NCBI GenBank assembly: GCA_937919915.1
Contig: CALFOL010000576.1
Coordinates: forward strand, 1-34,214
Direction of reading: 5' to 3'
From: an uncultured Planctomycetaceae bacterium
GTDB taxonomy: Bacteria; Planctomycetota; Planctomycetia; Planctomycetales; Planctomycetaceae
DNA: 34,214 nt
In this document: piece after piece, positions 8,273 to 17,102 of the stretch
Layout: each line of letters begins with the position of its first letter
How positions within the stretch are numbered: the first letter of the stretch is position 1
The notes under the pieces: model-generated
The model's input: the letters and a program-made list of their open reading frames with translations, nothing else
Told to the model about the DNA's origin: nothing
The model's database searches: none
Translations under genes and position numbers: made by a program

Positions 8273-8913
8273 TCAGCCTGCCTCTGTTTCTTCCGTCATC
8301 GACCACGTTGCCCAGGTACCGGAAGAGTTATCGATTGACTCTGGCCGGGCACTTGATGGAATCAACGGCTGTGCGCCGTTCCGCCCCTGGTGAAAGGAAT
8401 GGGCATCACCGTTTTCTGTGTTCAGCAGAATCGCTCAGCTCCCGTTAGTCAGAGCGACCGGAGTCTTGAGGAAATCGTTCAACTCGCCGCCGTCGGATGA
8501 AACGGTGCGAACGGTGCGAACGGATGAAACGGTGCGAACGGTGCGACCAGACTCAGCGGCCTCTGATCTTGCCCAATGCTGAAGGGTTAAGCCGATCAGT
8601 CAGAATTGGTCATCCAGCGAGGTTGTCGGCTGCGATGTTCAGGTAAAGTGATACGGTCAGGCGAAAACGTCGGATCGTTCGTCTCATGCCACCAAATCCA
8701 ACGCGGGTGACTTTTCGCAACGCAACAACGCGGGGCACCTTGCCTGTCTGCAAACGCAAAAGACTCGGGGAGATCGTTTTTTTGCAGGGAATTCCTTTCT
8801 CAACGGTCCGAGTACCGATATATGATAAGGGCGAGTTCCGAAATGCGTTCGGGGCTCTCCTGTCTGAATCGGACTGATCCCAACCACTGTTCGGTCTACC
8901 GAAAGGGTTTCAT
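8273..8913. other. Long divergent intergenic region
   Basis: This 641-bp spacer separates divergent genes and must hold promoters for the peptidase (minus) and the VWA protein (plus). It contains a tandem 27-bp repeat (8495-8548) and a TATGAT -10-like hexamer near 8821 without a convincing -35. Short ORFs of about 65 codons on both strands around 8684-8887 overlap each other, lack a ribosome-binding site and look like chance. Confidence 0.5.
8495..8548. repeat. Tandem duplication of a 27-bp unit
   Basis: Two adjacent copies of a 27-bp unit starting GGATGAAACGG (8495-8521 and 8522-8548) differ only at the second-last base. Inside each unit the segment CGGTGCGAA is itself repeated after 9 bp. 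Confidence 0.8.
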
Positions 8914-11616
8914 ATGCGGTTTCCGCACATCACTGTTGCTAAGTCTCTGCTAACAATCACTGCTGTCTTGAGCGCCGGGTTTTCCGCGTGTGCCAGCGAC
9001 TCCAGTTCGCCGCTGGTCATCAAGCAGCACACATCGCCCGGTGGTCAGCAATATTTTGCTGTGGCCGTGAAGCCGACGGATGTTCGCTTTTCGACCGTTC
9101 GGCGTCACATCGTTCTGATGGATACGTCTGCGAGCCAAACGGGCACCATTCGCGAATCATCATTGTCGCTGGTTTCAAGGATCACGGCAGAGCTGTCTCC
9201 GCAGAGTCAGATTCAGATTCTGGCTGTGGACACAGAGTGTGTGCCGATGACCGATGGTTTCGTCACCACTGCATCGCGCGAAGTCAGCGATGCGATTCAG
9301 AAATTGTCATTGCGAACACCACTGGGGGCTACGAATCTTAAAGCCGCGTTTGCTCAAATCCTGGCAGCCACCGATCAACAGCCAACTTCCGTCATCTACA
9401 TCGGGGACGGAATGACGTCTCTTGATGTGATCATAACGGCAGAACTGAAGACACTTGTGGCTCAGTTGGCGGATCGAGACATATCGGTGCATTCTCTGGT
9501 CCTGGGACCTCAAACGAATCTTACGCTACCCGGTATTCTGGCGAATCTGACGGGCGGCACGATTGCAGCAGTCACTTCCGGCAACGAAGGCATCGCCGCC
9601 CGGACCGTCGCTAATGCTCTGGCCATTGCACCGACGAAAGCTCAGGCGTTTACTGTCGATGGCAAGGCACTCGCCGTCGTCGGTTCGCAGAGCTGTTTTC
9701 TGCGTCCTGATCGTCACACGGTTTTGTATGGTATGGGCGAGCTGAACGCCTTCCGAGCAATCACAGCCCAAACGCAGACAGGTTCAACATCAACGTGGTC
9801 AGCAGAGCGTTGCGTTCGCTTTAAAGGCGGCCCGGAACTGAAGCAGTTTGTTCAACAGGTGACGGAATCCAACGGCACCAATGCACCAATTGCCAGTCTG
9901 GAAGATCTGAACGCCGCAGGTGAACAATTCGCAGCCGGCATGAAACAATCACTCGCAGCGGCAGAGTTTCTCGAACGCCGAGGCAATGACCTTGAAGCAC
10001 AGATCTACCGCAAGCAGGTGGCCAGACTGACCGGGTTCGTTCAGCCTCCACCAGCATTCGGAGACGACGTTGTCACTCCAGCTCCGCAGCCACCGCCCGT
10101 CGGTTTTCAGCCGGTGCCGGAAGCCGCACCGGCCCCATTTGCAGATGAACCACCGCAGCCGGCGGGGGCTGGCTTTGACGCGGTGCCCATTCCTCAGCCT
10201 GATCAATTTGGTGTGCCTGGCGCTGTCGGGCAAAACCAATTTCCTGCGGCAGCACCAGATGATCCACTGAACGACGTGGAAATTGCTATTCAGCTGCAAA
10301 CGGAAATCCTGGTGGCGGAAACGGACCGGGCCATCAAAAACGCTAAGCAACTGGGCTTCGAACAGCCTGATTACGCAATCAGTCTGTTGAAGGACACGCT
10401 TGAGACAATTCGGTCGTCGAACGACATTAGTCTGGCCATTCGTAATCAATTGGAAAGCAGAATTGTTAACGCTCTTAGTGGCGTGCAGAACCGCAGAGAC
10501 GTCAACGCTCAGATGCAGCGTCAGGCTGCTATTCAGGAAGCTGTCCTGGAATCTCAGAAAGCCACTCTGCAGGAAGAGAAACTGGAAGAAGAACGTCTGG
10601 CAATCCTGATTGATCAGGTGCGAGGCTTGCTGAATCGCGGTCGCCATGGTGACAACAATGGGTTCGAAGACGGAGAATCTGTTTCTCGAACGGCACTGAA
10701 TGTTCGACCTGGTAATGGTCCGGCAACGCAGGCGTTGGTGATGTCTGAGTCACTGGGACAGCTTTCCAAAGCTTACAACCTGGTCAACCTGCGTCATGAC
10801 CGATTTCTCGAAGTGCTGTATCAGGTCGAACTCTCGCACGTTCCGTTCCCGGACGAGCCGCCGATTCAATATCCACCAGCCGATGTGTGGCGATCTCTGT
10901 CACTGACGCGTAAGCCACGTTACGAAGCATTCGACCTGCGGATCGAAGCACCCGTTGAAAAATGGTTGCGACAGATGCTTGACAAGCCAATTCCACCGTT
11001 GGATTTCCCGGGTGAGAATCCGCTGTCAGAAATTCTGGAAACGCTTGAGGCGTTTTATACGACAACCTACGGTGCGGGTGGTGGCTCATCGGGAACAGAC
11101 TTCCGGATGACGATCTATCCAGACCTCGCTGAACTGGATCTTGAAGGTATTACGTCATTGGAAGAAGTGACGGTACGAAACATCCGCTTCGAAGGGATGA
11201 CTCTGCGAAATGCTCTGGAGCTGATCTTTGGGCAGACGACGGATCCAGAACTGACTTACATCATCGAAAACGAAGTTTTCAAGATTACGACTTTGGCGAA
11301 GGCCGAATCTGAAGAGAATCTTGTCACTCGCGTGTACCCCGTTGCCGACCTAGTGATTCCACCACAACAGCTGGGCGGCGGCGGCGGTCAGGGACAGGCT
11401 GGAGGTCTGGGTGGTGGTCAACAGGGCGGTGGTCTAAACCAGGGACAACAGGGCGGTGGTGGTGGTGGTGGTGGTGGCTTTGGTGGGGGCGGCGGGGGCG
11501 GCGGCGGATTCATGAGTGTTCCGCCCGAACTGTTGAAGCAGATGAAGAACGCCGCTCAGAATGGCATCTCAACAGAGGCCATCAAGCAGCTCAAAAAAAA
11601 ACCAGCAGTGAACTAG
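8914..11616 (+). CDS. Exported VWA/coiled-coil/glycine-rich protein
   Basis: A 900-aa exported protein. The start is supported by GAAAGGG eight bases before the ATG. Layout: signal peptide (1-28); VWA domain (about 62-225) with MIDAS residues D70, S72 and S74 in DTSAS and an IYIGDG strand near 161-166; helical region (330-372); Pro/Ala-rich linker (376-448); long charged coiled coil (about 450-575); conserved planctomycete-style module (about 650-812). The last part of that module (VTVRNIRFEGMTLRNALELI) resembles secretin/TonB short N-terminal domains, which suggests contact with an outer-membrane channel. A stretch about half glycine or more (820-866) and a short basic tail end the protein. 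Role unknown; the domain mix suggests an envelope scaffold or secretion accessory. The next gene probably follows in the same transcript. Confidence 0.75.
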   Translation: MRFPHITVAKSLLTITAVLSAGFSACASDSSSPLVIKQHTSPGGQQYFAVAVKPTDVRFSTVRRHIVLMDTSASQTGTIRESSLSLVSRITAELSPQSQIQILAVDTECVPMTDGFVTTASREVSDAIQKLSLRTPLGATNLKAAFAQILAATDQQPTSVIYIGDGMTSLDVIITAELKTLVAQLADRDISVHSLVLGPQTNLTLPGILANLTGGTIAAVTSGNEGIAARTVANALAIAPTKAQAFTVDGKALAVVGSQSCFLRPDRHTVLYGMGELNAFRAITAQTQTGSTSTWSAERCVRFKGGPELKQFVQQVTESNGTNAPIASLEDLNAAGEQFAAGMKQSLAAAEFLERRGNDLEAQIYRKQVARLTGFVQPPPAFGDDVVTPAPQPPPVGFQPVPEAAPAPFADEPPQPAGAGFDAVPIPQPDQFGVPGAVGQNQFPAAAPDDPLNDVEIAIQLQTEILVAETDRAIKNAKQLGFEQPDYAISLLKDTLETIRSSNDISLAIRNQLESRIVNALSGVQNRRDVNAQMQRQAAIQEAVLESQKATLQEEKLEEERLAILIDQVRGLLNRGRHGDNNGFEDGESVSRTALNVRPGNGPATQALVMSESLGQLSKAYNLVNLRHDRFLEVLYQVELSHVPFPDEPPIQYPPADVWRSLSLTRKPRYEAFDLRIEAPVEKWLRQMLDKPIPPLDFPGENPLSEILETLEAFYTTTYGAGGGSSGTDFRMTIYPDLAELDLEGITSLEEVTVRNIRFEGMTLRNALELIFGQTTDPELTYIIENEVFKITTLAKAESEENLVTRVYPVADLVIPPQQLGGGGGQGQAGGLGGGQQGGGLNQGQQGGGGGGGGGFGGGGGGGGGFMSVPPELLKQMKNAAQNGISTEAIKQLKKKPAVN

Positions 11617-11690
11617 GTTGTCGCTCACCGATTCGCATTGACAAAGTTCGCAAAGAATCTCCGCAGCCGTCGTCTCAACGTCGGCACGCG

Positions 11691-12761
11691 GTGATTCCGG
11701 TGGTGTTCGTCCAGCAGAATCCCCCTGCCCCCAATGGCCCTGGCGTTGACTCTAATGCACTGCGCGCCGAGGAGTTGCTGAAAGCGGTCAGTGGTTCAAA
11801 GAAGGCCCCGGCCATCGCATGGGATGAAGCGTTCAAAGGCAAGCCTGTCGGTCCCAAAGTTCTGGCAATTGCGTTCACTCATCTGCGTAAAGTGAACAAA
11901 CATGCGGATGTGATTGCAGGGCTGGAGGCTGCAATCCGGAACGACCACGCGCAGCCGTGGATGTACGACGTGCTGGCGATAGAAATGCAAATCGCCAAAC
12001 ACCCGCAGAAAGAAATCGATCGGGTGTTGACGTCCCGAATCGATTTCGCACCAGGTAATCAGGCGCAAATGCTGGTCACGGCGTCGATGCTGGCGGGGTT
12101 TGATGCCTTCGATCGCGCGATCGAGATTTGCCGTGAAGCAGCGAAGCGAACTCCATGGGAACCGACAGTCTGGTCGGCCGCTCGAAAAATCGCTGACCAA
12201 AGTCAGGATGTAGAGTCCATCATCTGGTCGCGGTGCGGCACAATTCAGCATGTCTGGACCGGCGACTACAAGACCGGACACGAAGTCTGTGCCATTGAGC
12301 TGGATGATCTCGAACGCCAGCTGACTTCAGGCGGAAAGCCGGAACTCGCCAGCAAACTTCGTTCGGCAAAGGCGACTGCGGATCAGCGCGACCTACGTAT
12401 TACCATTCAATGGGCTGGTGATGCAGACGTGGATCTAAGCGTCACGGATCCTGACGGTCAGGTCTGTTCACGGAAAATTCCACTGACCAACAATGGTGGC
12501 ATCCTGATTCAGCAGAGCGATGGCGGAAAAGGCTCTGGTCCGCATTCCGAAGAGTACGTGTGCCCCATGGCGAAGTCGGGAGAGTACATCGTGACTGTCC
12601 AGCACATTTACGGCCGCATTATTCGCGGAGCAGTGACCATCACACAAATCCGCTACGAAAACTCGGCCCACGAGATGAAAACGCAACTTATTGAAACCGG
12701 CGTCGTAGAACACAAAATCACTGTAAAAGTCGAACTCAACCGCGGTCGAGCAACCCAATAG
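11691..12761 (+). CDS. Helical-repeat protein with C-terminal DUF2135-like beta domain
   Basis: A 356-aa protein. The first 230 residues are helical and TPR-like (for example DVIAGLEAAIRNDHAQPWMY). The last 120 form a beta domain beginning DLRITIQWAGDADVDLSVTD, with WxGDxDVDLxVxDPxG and SGEYIVTVQHIYG, as seen in DUF2135-type domains of secreted proteins. The start is uncertain: the GTG at 11691 has no Shine-Dalgarno, and the frame is open upstream without ATG or GTG. The first residues (VIPVVFVQQNPPAPN) look like the end of a truncated signal sequence. It follows the VWA gene by 74 bp with no terminator, so the two probably form an operon and may act together in the envelope. Confidence 0.65.
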   Translation: MIPVVFVQQNPPAPNGPGVDSNALRAEELLKAVSGSKKAPAIAWDEAFKGKPVGPKVLAIAFTHLRKVNKHADVIAGLEAAIRNDHAQPWMYDVLAIEMQIAKHPQKEIDRVLTSRIDFAPGNQAQMLVTASMLAGFDAFDRAIEICREAAKRTPWEPTVWSAARKIADQSQDVESIIWSRCGTIQHVWTGDYKTGHEVCAIELDDLERQLTSGGKPELASKLRSAKATADQRDLRITIQWAGDADVDLSVTDPDGQVCSRKIPLTNNGGILIQQSDGGKGSGPHSEEYVCPMAKSGEYIVTVQHIYGRIIRGAVTITQIRYENSAHEMKTQLIETGVVEHKITVKVELNRGRATQ

Positions 12762-12797
12762 CACGCACTCACGGAAATTTCTAATCTGTGACGTGAA

Positions 12798-12813
12798 ATC
12801 TGAGATCTCAGAT
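12798..12813. repeat. Perfect 16-bp palindrome
   Basis: ATCTGAGATCTCAGAT is fully self-complementary with no loop. It lies about 36 bp after the preceding gene and some 230 bp before groEL1. It could be a dimeric-repressor site or a chance palindrome. Confidence 0.35.
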
Positions 12814-12977
12814 GGGTCCAGCTCCCTCGGTTCCGCTAAAGGACCTGCCAAAAAGACGGTTGGCCCCTGACCCAACAATCCATGAGTAGCGTCCCTGGCG
12901 ACTCAAGTCCTTCCGTGCCAATGTCTTAGCCGGTTCTTATCGCTTCTGGCACGCTCTTCGCTTTACAGATTAGCTAA

Positions 12978-12991
12978 GGCAGATTTCTGCC
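12978..12991. promoter_or_regulatory. Palindrome in the groEL1 promoter region
   Basis: GGCAGA, TT, TCTGCC forms a perfect 14-bp inverted repeat 55-68 bp before the groEL1 start, where a heat-shock operator would sit. It is not CIRCE: TTAGACACTC at 12994 resembles one CIRCE arm but no GAGTGCTAA arm follows. Confidence 0.35.
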
Positions 12992-13045
12992 AGTTAGACA
13001 CTCAACGTGCGCTCACCCGTATCGGTTGTAATTTGAGGAGAAACC

Positions 13046-14737
13046 GTGGCTAAGTTATTGACGTTCGACGAAGAGGCACGCAAACGCCTGCTTTCCGGCG
13101 TTTCCAAGCTGTCCCGAGCTGTTGCCAGTACTCTGGGACCTCGTGGACGAAACGCTGTTCTGGACAAAGGTTGGGGTGCTCCGAAGGTCACTAAGGACGG
13201 TGTCACCGTTGCTGAAGACATCGAGCTGGAAGACCCCTATGAAAATGTGGCCGTGCAACTGGTTAAGGAAGCTGCTTCCAAGACCAACGAAGTTGCCGGA
13301 GACGGAACGACAACTGCGACGGTTCTTGCCGAAGCAATCTACAGGCACGGATTGAAATACATCACGGCTGGTTGTGGTGCGATGTCGCTGACCCGCGGTG
13401 CTCAGAAAGCAGTGGATGCTGTTGTTGCTGAGCTGGCGAAAATGTCGAAGCCGGTTAAGGCCAATGACAGAGAGCAGATTGCTCGAGTTGCTTCGATTGC
13501 GGGTAACAATGATCCTGAAATCGGTGAAATTCTGGCCGACGCTTTGCTGAAGGTCGGCAAAGACGGCGTTATCACCGTCGAAGAAGGACGCCAGGTCACA
13601 ACGGAAGTGACGCTGGTCGAAGGGATGCAGTTTGATCGCGGCTACCTGTCGCCTCACTTCATCACCAACGAAGACGATCAGGAATGCGTTCTCGAAAATT
13701 GCCGCGTGTTGATTCACGAAGCAAAGATTTCGTCAGCCAAAGATCTGGTTCCTGTTCTGGAAGCCATTGCTAAAGATGGTTCGACGCTGCTGATCATCGC
13801 TGAAGACATCGAAGGCGAAGCTTTGGCAACGCTGGTTGTCAACAAGATGCGTGGCATCGTGAAAGTCGCAGCCGTTAAGGCTCCGGGTTATGGCGATCGT
13901 CGCAAAGCGATGCTGGAAGACCTTGCTGTGCTGACCGGCGGTAAAGCGTTCTTCAAAGATCTGGGCATTAAGCTCGACAAAGTTCAGCTGTCAGATCTTG
14001 GACGGGCCAAGACAATTCGCATTGACGCTGACAAGACCATTCTTGTGGAAGGTGCTGGCAAGAAAGCTGACATCAGTGGTCGAGCAGAACAGATTCGTCG
14101 CGAAATCGAAAACACAGACAGCGAGTATGATCGCGAAAAGCTGCAGGAACGTCTGGCCAAACTGGCTGGCGGAGTGGCTGTGATCAAAGTCGGTGCTGCG
14201 ACCGAAACGGAAATGAAAGAACGCAAGGACCTTGTCGACGACGCTCTGGCAGCCACACGTGCCGCCATTGAAGAAGGCATTGTTCCTGGCGGTGGAGTAG
14301 CCCTGCTGCGATGTGGCGGAGCAATTGAAGCTCTGGGCCTGAAGGGCGACGAAGCTCTGGGTGCAGAACTCATCAGAAACGTTCTCGAAATGCCTCTTCG
14401 CATGATCGCTTCCAACGCTGGCCTCGACGGCGCCGTTGTTGCGAATCGTGTTAAGAAGGAAAAGAAGGCCAATTTCGGCTACGACGCCATGAATAACCAA
14501 TACGGCGACATGATTGCCTTTGGTGTTGTGGATCCAGCCAAAGTTGTGCGTACCTCTCTGCAAAACGCCACAAGTGTGGCTGCTTTGCTGCTCACCACCG
14601 ACTGTATTATTGTCGAAGAGCCAGCCAAAGAAGAAGCTGGCGGCGACGATCATCACCATGACCATGACGGCATGGGTGGAATGGGCGGAATGGGTGGCGG
14701 TATGGGAGGCATGGGCGGCATGCCCGGCATGATGTAA
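13046..14737 (+). CDS. groEL: 60 kDa chaperonin GroEL, paralogue 1
   Basis: A complete type I chaperonin subunit of 563 aa that forms the double ring and folds client proteins with GroES in the cytoplasm. ATP-site motifs are present: [24 protein letters not shown] and [11 protein letters not shown] (86-96). The apical domain and the returning equatorial segment ([11 protein letters not shown]) are intact. The tail is special: HHHHDHDG followed by about five GGM repeats ending MPGMM. The GGM tail is normal for housekeeping GroEL; the added histidines could bind Ni or Zn. The start is a GTG preceded by an excellent GAGGAG five bases away. It is separated from groES by a strong hairpin. Confidence 0.97.
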   Translation: MAKLLTFDEEARKRLLSGVSKLSRAVASTLGPRGRNAVLDKGWGAPKVTKDGVTVAEDIELEDPYENVAVQLVKEAASKTNEVAGDGTTTATVLAEAIYRHGLKYITAGCGAMSLTRGAQKAVDAVVAELAKMSKPVKANDREQIARVASIAGNNDPEIGEILADALLKVGKDGVITVEEGRQVTTEVTLVEGMQFDRGYLSPHFITNEDDQECVLENCRVLIHEAKISSAKDLVPVLEAIAKDGSTLLIIAEDIEGEALATLVVNKMRGIVKVAAVKAPGYGDRRKAMLEDLAVLTGGKAFFKDLGIKLDKVQLSDLGRAKTIRIDADKTILVEGAGKKADISGRAEQIRREIENTDSEYDREKLQERLAKLAGGVAVIKVGAATETEMKERKDLVDDALAATRAAIEEGIVPGGGVALLRCGGAIEALGLKGDEALGAELIRNVLEMPLRMIASNAGLDGAVVANRVKKEKKANFGYDAMNNQYGDMIAFGVVDPAKVVRTSLQNATSVAALLLTTDCIIVEEPAKEEAGGDDHHHDHDGMGGMGGMGGGMGGMGGMPGMM

Positions 14738-14751
14738 GTCAACTGCGCTGC

Positions 14752-14778
14752 GGTTCCCGGTACGCCGTACCGGGAACC
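14752..14778 (+). terminator. Perfect 12-bp hairpin between groEL1 and groES
   Basis: GGTTCCCGGTAC (14752-14763) and GTACCGGGAACC (14767-14778) pair perfectly around a 3-base loop, 14 bp after the groEL1 stop. No U-tract follows, so it is more likely a 3'-end stabiliser or partial terminator that sets groEL1 to groES dosage than a full stop. Confidence 0.6.
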
Positions 14779-14856
14779 TCGCTGTATCCAGATTCAGATG
14801 TCGCGTTGACGCGGCGTTCTATAAACACAATTAATTCAATACGGAGTGTATCCACG

Positions 14857-15144
14857 ATGAAAATCAATCCTCTTGACGACCGCGTTGTAGTCAAAGCTGA
14901 TGAAGCTGAAGAAACCACTGCTGGCGGAATTGTCCTGCCTGACGCCGCCAAAGAAAAACAACAGCGCGGAACTGTCCTTGCTGTTGGTCCAGGCCGCCTG
15001 CTTGACAGCGGCGAACGAGCGTCTCTAAGCGTTGCTGTTGGTGACAAAGTTCTGTTTGGCAAATACGGCGGAACAGAGATCGAAGTTGACGGCGAAGAAG
15101 TCAAGATTCTTCGCGAAAGCGACATCCTGGCAAAGGTTGTGTAG
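14857..15144 (+). CDS. groES: 10 kDa co-chaperonin GroES
   Basis: A 95-aa co-chaperonin that caps the GroEL ring. It starts [19 protein letters not shown]. The mobile-loop region reads [17 protein letters not shown], including the IVL tripeptide that docks onto the GroEL apical domain. [25 protein letters not shown] and the [11 protein letters not shown] ending are all typical. The ATG at 14857 is preferred over a longer start at 14806, which would add 17 unconserved residues; GGAG lies ten bases upstream. It sits between two groEL genes and is the only groES visible, so it may serve both rings. Confidence 0.96.
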   Translation: MKINPLDDRVVVKADEAEETTAGGIVLPDAAKEKQQRGTVLAVGPGRLLDSGERASLSVAVGDKVLFGKYGGTEIEVDGEEVKILRESDILAKVV

Positions 15145-15149
15145 TCGCT

Positions 15150-15264
15150 GAGTTTTCAGTTGGCCGTTTTCCGTTTTCAGTCGATCGCAGAAAAGCAGAC
15201 TGAAGACAGAAGACTTGCCGGCTGCAGATTGAACTGAACACTGAATACCAAAAACTGAAAACTC
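15150..15264. repeat. 115-bp element with perfect 12-bp terminal inverted repeats
   Basis: GAGTTTTCAGTT (15150-15161) and AACTGAAAACTC (15253-15264) are exact reverse complements bounding a 115-bp segment that nearly fills the groES-groEL2 spacer. The interior holds further ACTGAA and TTTTCAG fragments. The right end lies 3 bp from the groEL2 ribosome-binding site. The layout resembles a miniature non-autonomous element, but no second copy exists in this window and no target-site duplication is evident. Confidence 0.45.
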
Positions 15265-15281
15265 CCGAAGGGATTTAAATA

Positions 15282-16898
15282 ATGGCAAAACAACTTTTGT
15301 TCGACGACCCGGCTCGTCTGAAACTGCAGAGTGGGATTGAAACTCTGGCGAAGGCTGTTGCTGTCACGATGGGGCCAACAGGTCGCAACGTGATCATTGA
15401 CAAAAGCTTCGGCAATCCAGTCGTCACCAAAGACGGCGTGACAGTAAGTAAAGAAGTCGAGCTCGACGACCCATACGAACACATGGGTGCCAAGCTGATG
15501 AACGAAGTGGCCAGCAAAACCAGCGATATTGCTGGCGATGGAACCACAACCGCAACCGTGCTGGCTCGAGCGATCTTTCAGGAAGGCCTGCGTGGCATTT
15601 CTCTGGGTGCAAACCCAACCGTCGTTCGTCGAGGCATCGACAAGGCTGTGGAAGTCGCATTGGAGAGCATCGAAAAGATGGCCCAACCTGTGAATTCCAA
15701 AGAGCAGGTTGCACAGGTGGGTGCCATTTCTGCCAACAACGACCGTGCTATCGGCGACATGATCGCTGATGCTATGGAACGCGTTGGCCGTGACGGCGTC
15801 ATCACTGTTGAAGAAGGCAAAGCCAACGACACAACGCTGGAATTCGCCGAAGGCATGCAGTTCGACAAGGGCTACATTTCACCATACTTCGTCACTAGTG
15901 CCGAAGATATGAAATGTGTCATGGAAGACTGCATGATTCTGCTGTTCGAAAAGAAGGTCTCCAGCCTGCGGGACCTTGTGCCGTTGCTGGAAAAAGTTGC
16001 CCAGACTGGCAAGCCACTGCTGATCGTCGCTGAAGACGTCGACAGCGAAGCTTTGACAGCACTTGTCATCAACAAGCTGCGTGGCATCCTGAAGATCTGT
16101 GCTGTCAAAGCACCGGGCTTCGGTGATCGCCGCAAAGCAATGCTGGGCGACATGGCTGTGTTGACCGGTGGAACTCTGATTTCAGAAGACCTCGGTATTA
16201 AACTCGACTCAGTCGAACTGGCTCAACTGGGTTCAGCCCGCAAGGTCGAAATCGCTAAAGACAGCACGACGATCATCGACGGTGCTGGCGATGTCGCTAC
16301 GATCAAGACGCGAGTGCAGCAGATTCGTGATCACATCGAAAAGACAGACAGCGATTACGATCGTGAGAAGTTCCAGGAACGACTTGCGAAGCTAACTGGT
16401 GGTGTTGCCGTGATTTCTGTAGGTGCAGCAACCGAAACAGAAATGAAGCAGACCAAGGCTCGTATGGAAGACGCCCTGCACGCGACACGTGCGGCTGTCG
16501 AAGAAGGCATTTTGCCTGGCGGTGGTGTTGCGTTGCTGCGAGCTGTCGAAGCTGTTGAGAAGATGAAGCTGGAAGGCGACGAAGCTCTCGGCTGTCAGAT
16601 CATCGCCAGGGCCCTGACGGCTCCTATTCGTCAGATTGCTGCTAACTGCGGCATGGACGGTGCCGTCGTCGCAGACGAAGTTCGTCAGCTCAAGGGTGCC
16701 GAAGGCTTTAATGCGGCTACTGGCGAGTACACCGACATGCTGAAGGCCGGGATTCTCGACCCAGCAAAAGTTGTTCGCAGTGCACTGTCTCACGCAGCGT
16801 CAATCTCCGGGTTGATGTTGACGACTCAGGTTCTGATTACTCGTACTGACGATGCAGATGGTGGTGCCAAAGCGAAAGTCGCTGGTGCTGTCAGATAG
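15282..16898 (+). CDS. groEL: 60 kDa chaperonin GroEL, paralogue 2 (no GGM tail)
   Basis: A second complete chaperonin of 538 aa. It keeps [37 protein letters not shown] and [12 protein letters not shown], so the ATPase core appears intact. It ends [13 protein letters not shown], without the GGM repeat or histidines of paralogue 1. The GGM tail lines the folding chamber, so this ring may handle a different client set. Many planctomycetes carry several groEL genes. The start is supported by GAAGGGA nine bases upstream of the ATG. A strong terminator follows, closing the groE cluster. Confidence 0.95.
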   Translation: MAKQLLFDDPARLKLQSGIETLAKAVAVTMGPTGRNVIIDKSFGNPVVTKDGVTVSKEVELDDPYEHMGAKLMNEVASKTSDIAGDGTTTATVLARAIFQEGLRGISLGANPTVVRRGIDKAVEVALESIEKMAQPVNSKEQVAQVGAISANNDRAIGDMIADAMERVGRDGVITVEEGKANDTTLEFAEGMQFDKGYISPYFVTSAEDMKCVMEDCMILLFEKKVSSLRDLVPLLEKVAQTGKPLLIVAEDVDSEALTALVINKLRGILKICAVKAPGFGDRRKAMLGDMAVLTGGTLISEDLGIKLDSVELAQLGSARKVEIAKDSTTIIDGAGDVATIKTRVQQIRDHIEKTDSDYDREKFQERLAKLTGGVAVISVGAATETEMKQTKARMEDALHATRAAVEEGILPGGGVALLRAVEAVEKMKLEGDEALGCQIIARALTAPIRQIAANCGMDGAVVADEVRQLKGAEGFNAATGEYTDMLKAGILDPAKVVRSALSHAASISGLMLTTQVLITRTDDADGGAKAKVAGAVR

Positions 16899-16925
16899 TT
16901 TGATTACCTGATCAAACGTATTCGC

Positions 16926-16960
16926 GTCGACTGACAGGCGGCCTCACGGCGACAGTCGAC
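16926..16960. repeat. Inverted repeat after groEL2
   Basis: GTCGACTG (16926-16933) and CAGTCGAC (16953-16960) are perfect reverse complements. A second 7-bp inverted repeat (GTTTGAT with ATCAAAC) overlaps the end of groEL2. Together with the terminator they form a structured 3' end. Confidence 0.45.
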
Positions 16961-16975
16961 ACAGGATAACAAACA

Positions 16976-17006
16976 ACGGGGCACCAACTTTGGTGCCCCG
17001 TTTTTC
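16976..17006 (+). terminator. Rho-independent terminator of the groE cluster
   Basis: ACGGGGCACCA (16976-16986) pairs perfectly with TGGTGCCCCGT (16991-17001) around a 4-base loop, followed by TTTTC. A-rich sequence on the other side gives some activity in reverse. It separates groEL2 from dnaJ. Confidence 0.92.
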
Positions 17007-17018
17007 ATAAGACAGGAC

Positions 17019-17063
17019 GATACTGAACCTCGCTGACGCCACAGGGTGAGAACGTTCAGTATC
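17019..17063. promoter_or_regulatory. Perfect 10-bp inverted repeat upstream of dnaJ
   Basis: GATACTGAAC (17019-17028) and GTTCAGTATC (17054-17063) are exact reverse complements separated by 25 bp, ending 39 bp before the dnaJ ATG and just after the groE terminator. The position fits a heat-shock operator or a 5'-UTR hairpin. It does not match CIRCE. Confidence 0.45.
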
Positions 17064-17102
17064 AAAGACAATCGACAGCTCAAGCACGGACCGGAAGTGA
17101 CG

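Noticed and set aside
8684-8887. Small genes of 63-67 aa on both strands
   Set aside because: The two frames cover the same stretch on opposite strands, neither has a Shine-Dalgarno or recognisable protein character, and the plus-strand one overlaps the likely promoter of the next gene.
12994-13018. Possible CIRCE element (HrcA operator) before groEL1
   Set aside because: TTAGACACTC resembles the left arm with one extra base, but no GAGTGCTAA arm follows at the required 9-bp spacing.
13055-16793. Long antisense ORFs opposite groEL1 and groEL2 (up to 224 codons)
   Set aside because: They are mirror frames of strongly biased chaperonin codons; the sense proteins are unmistakable.
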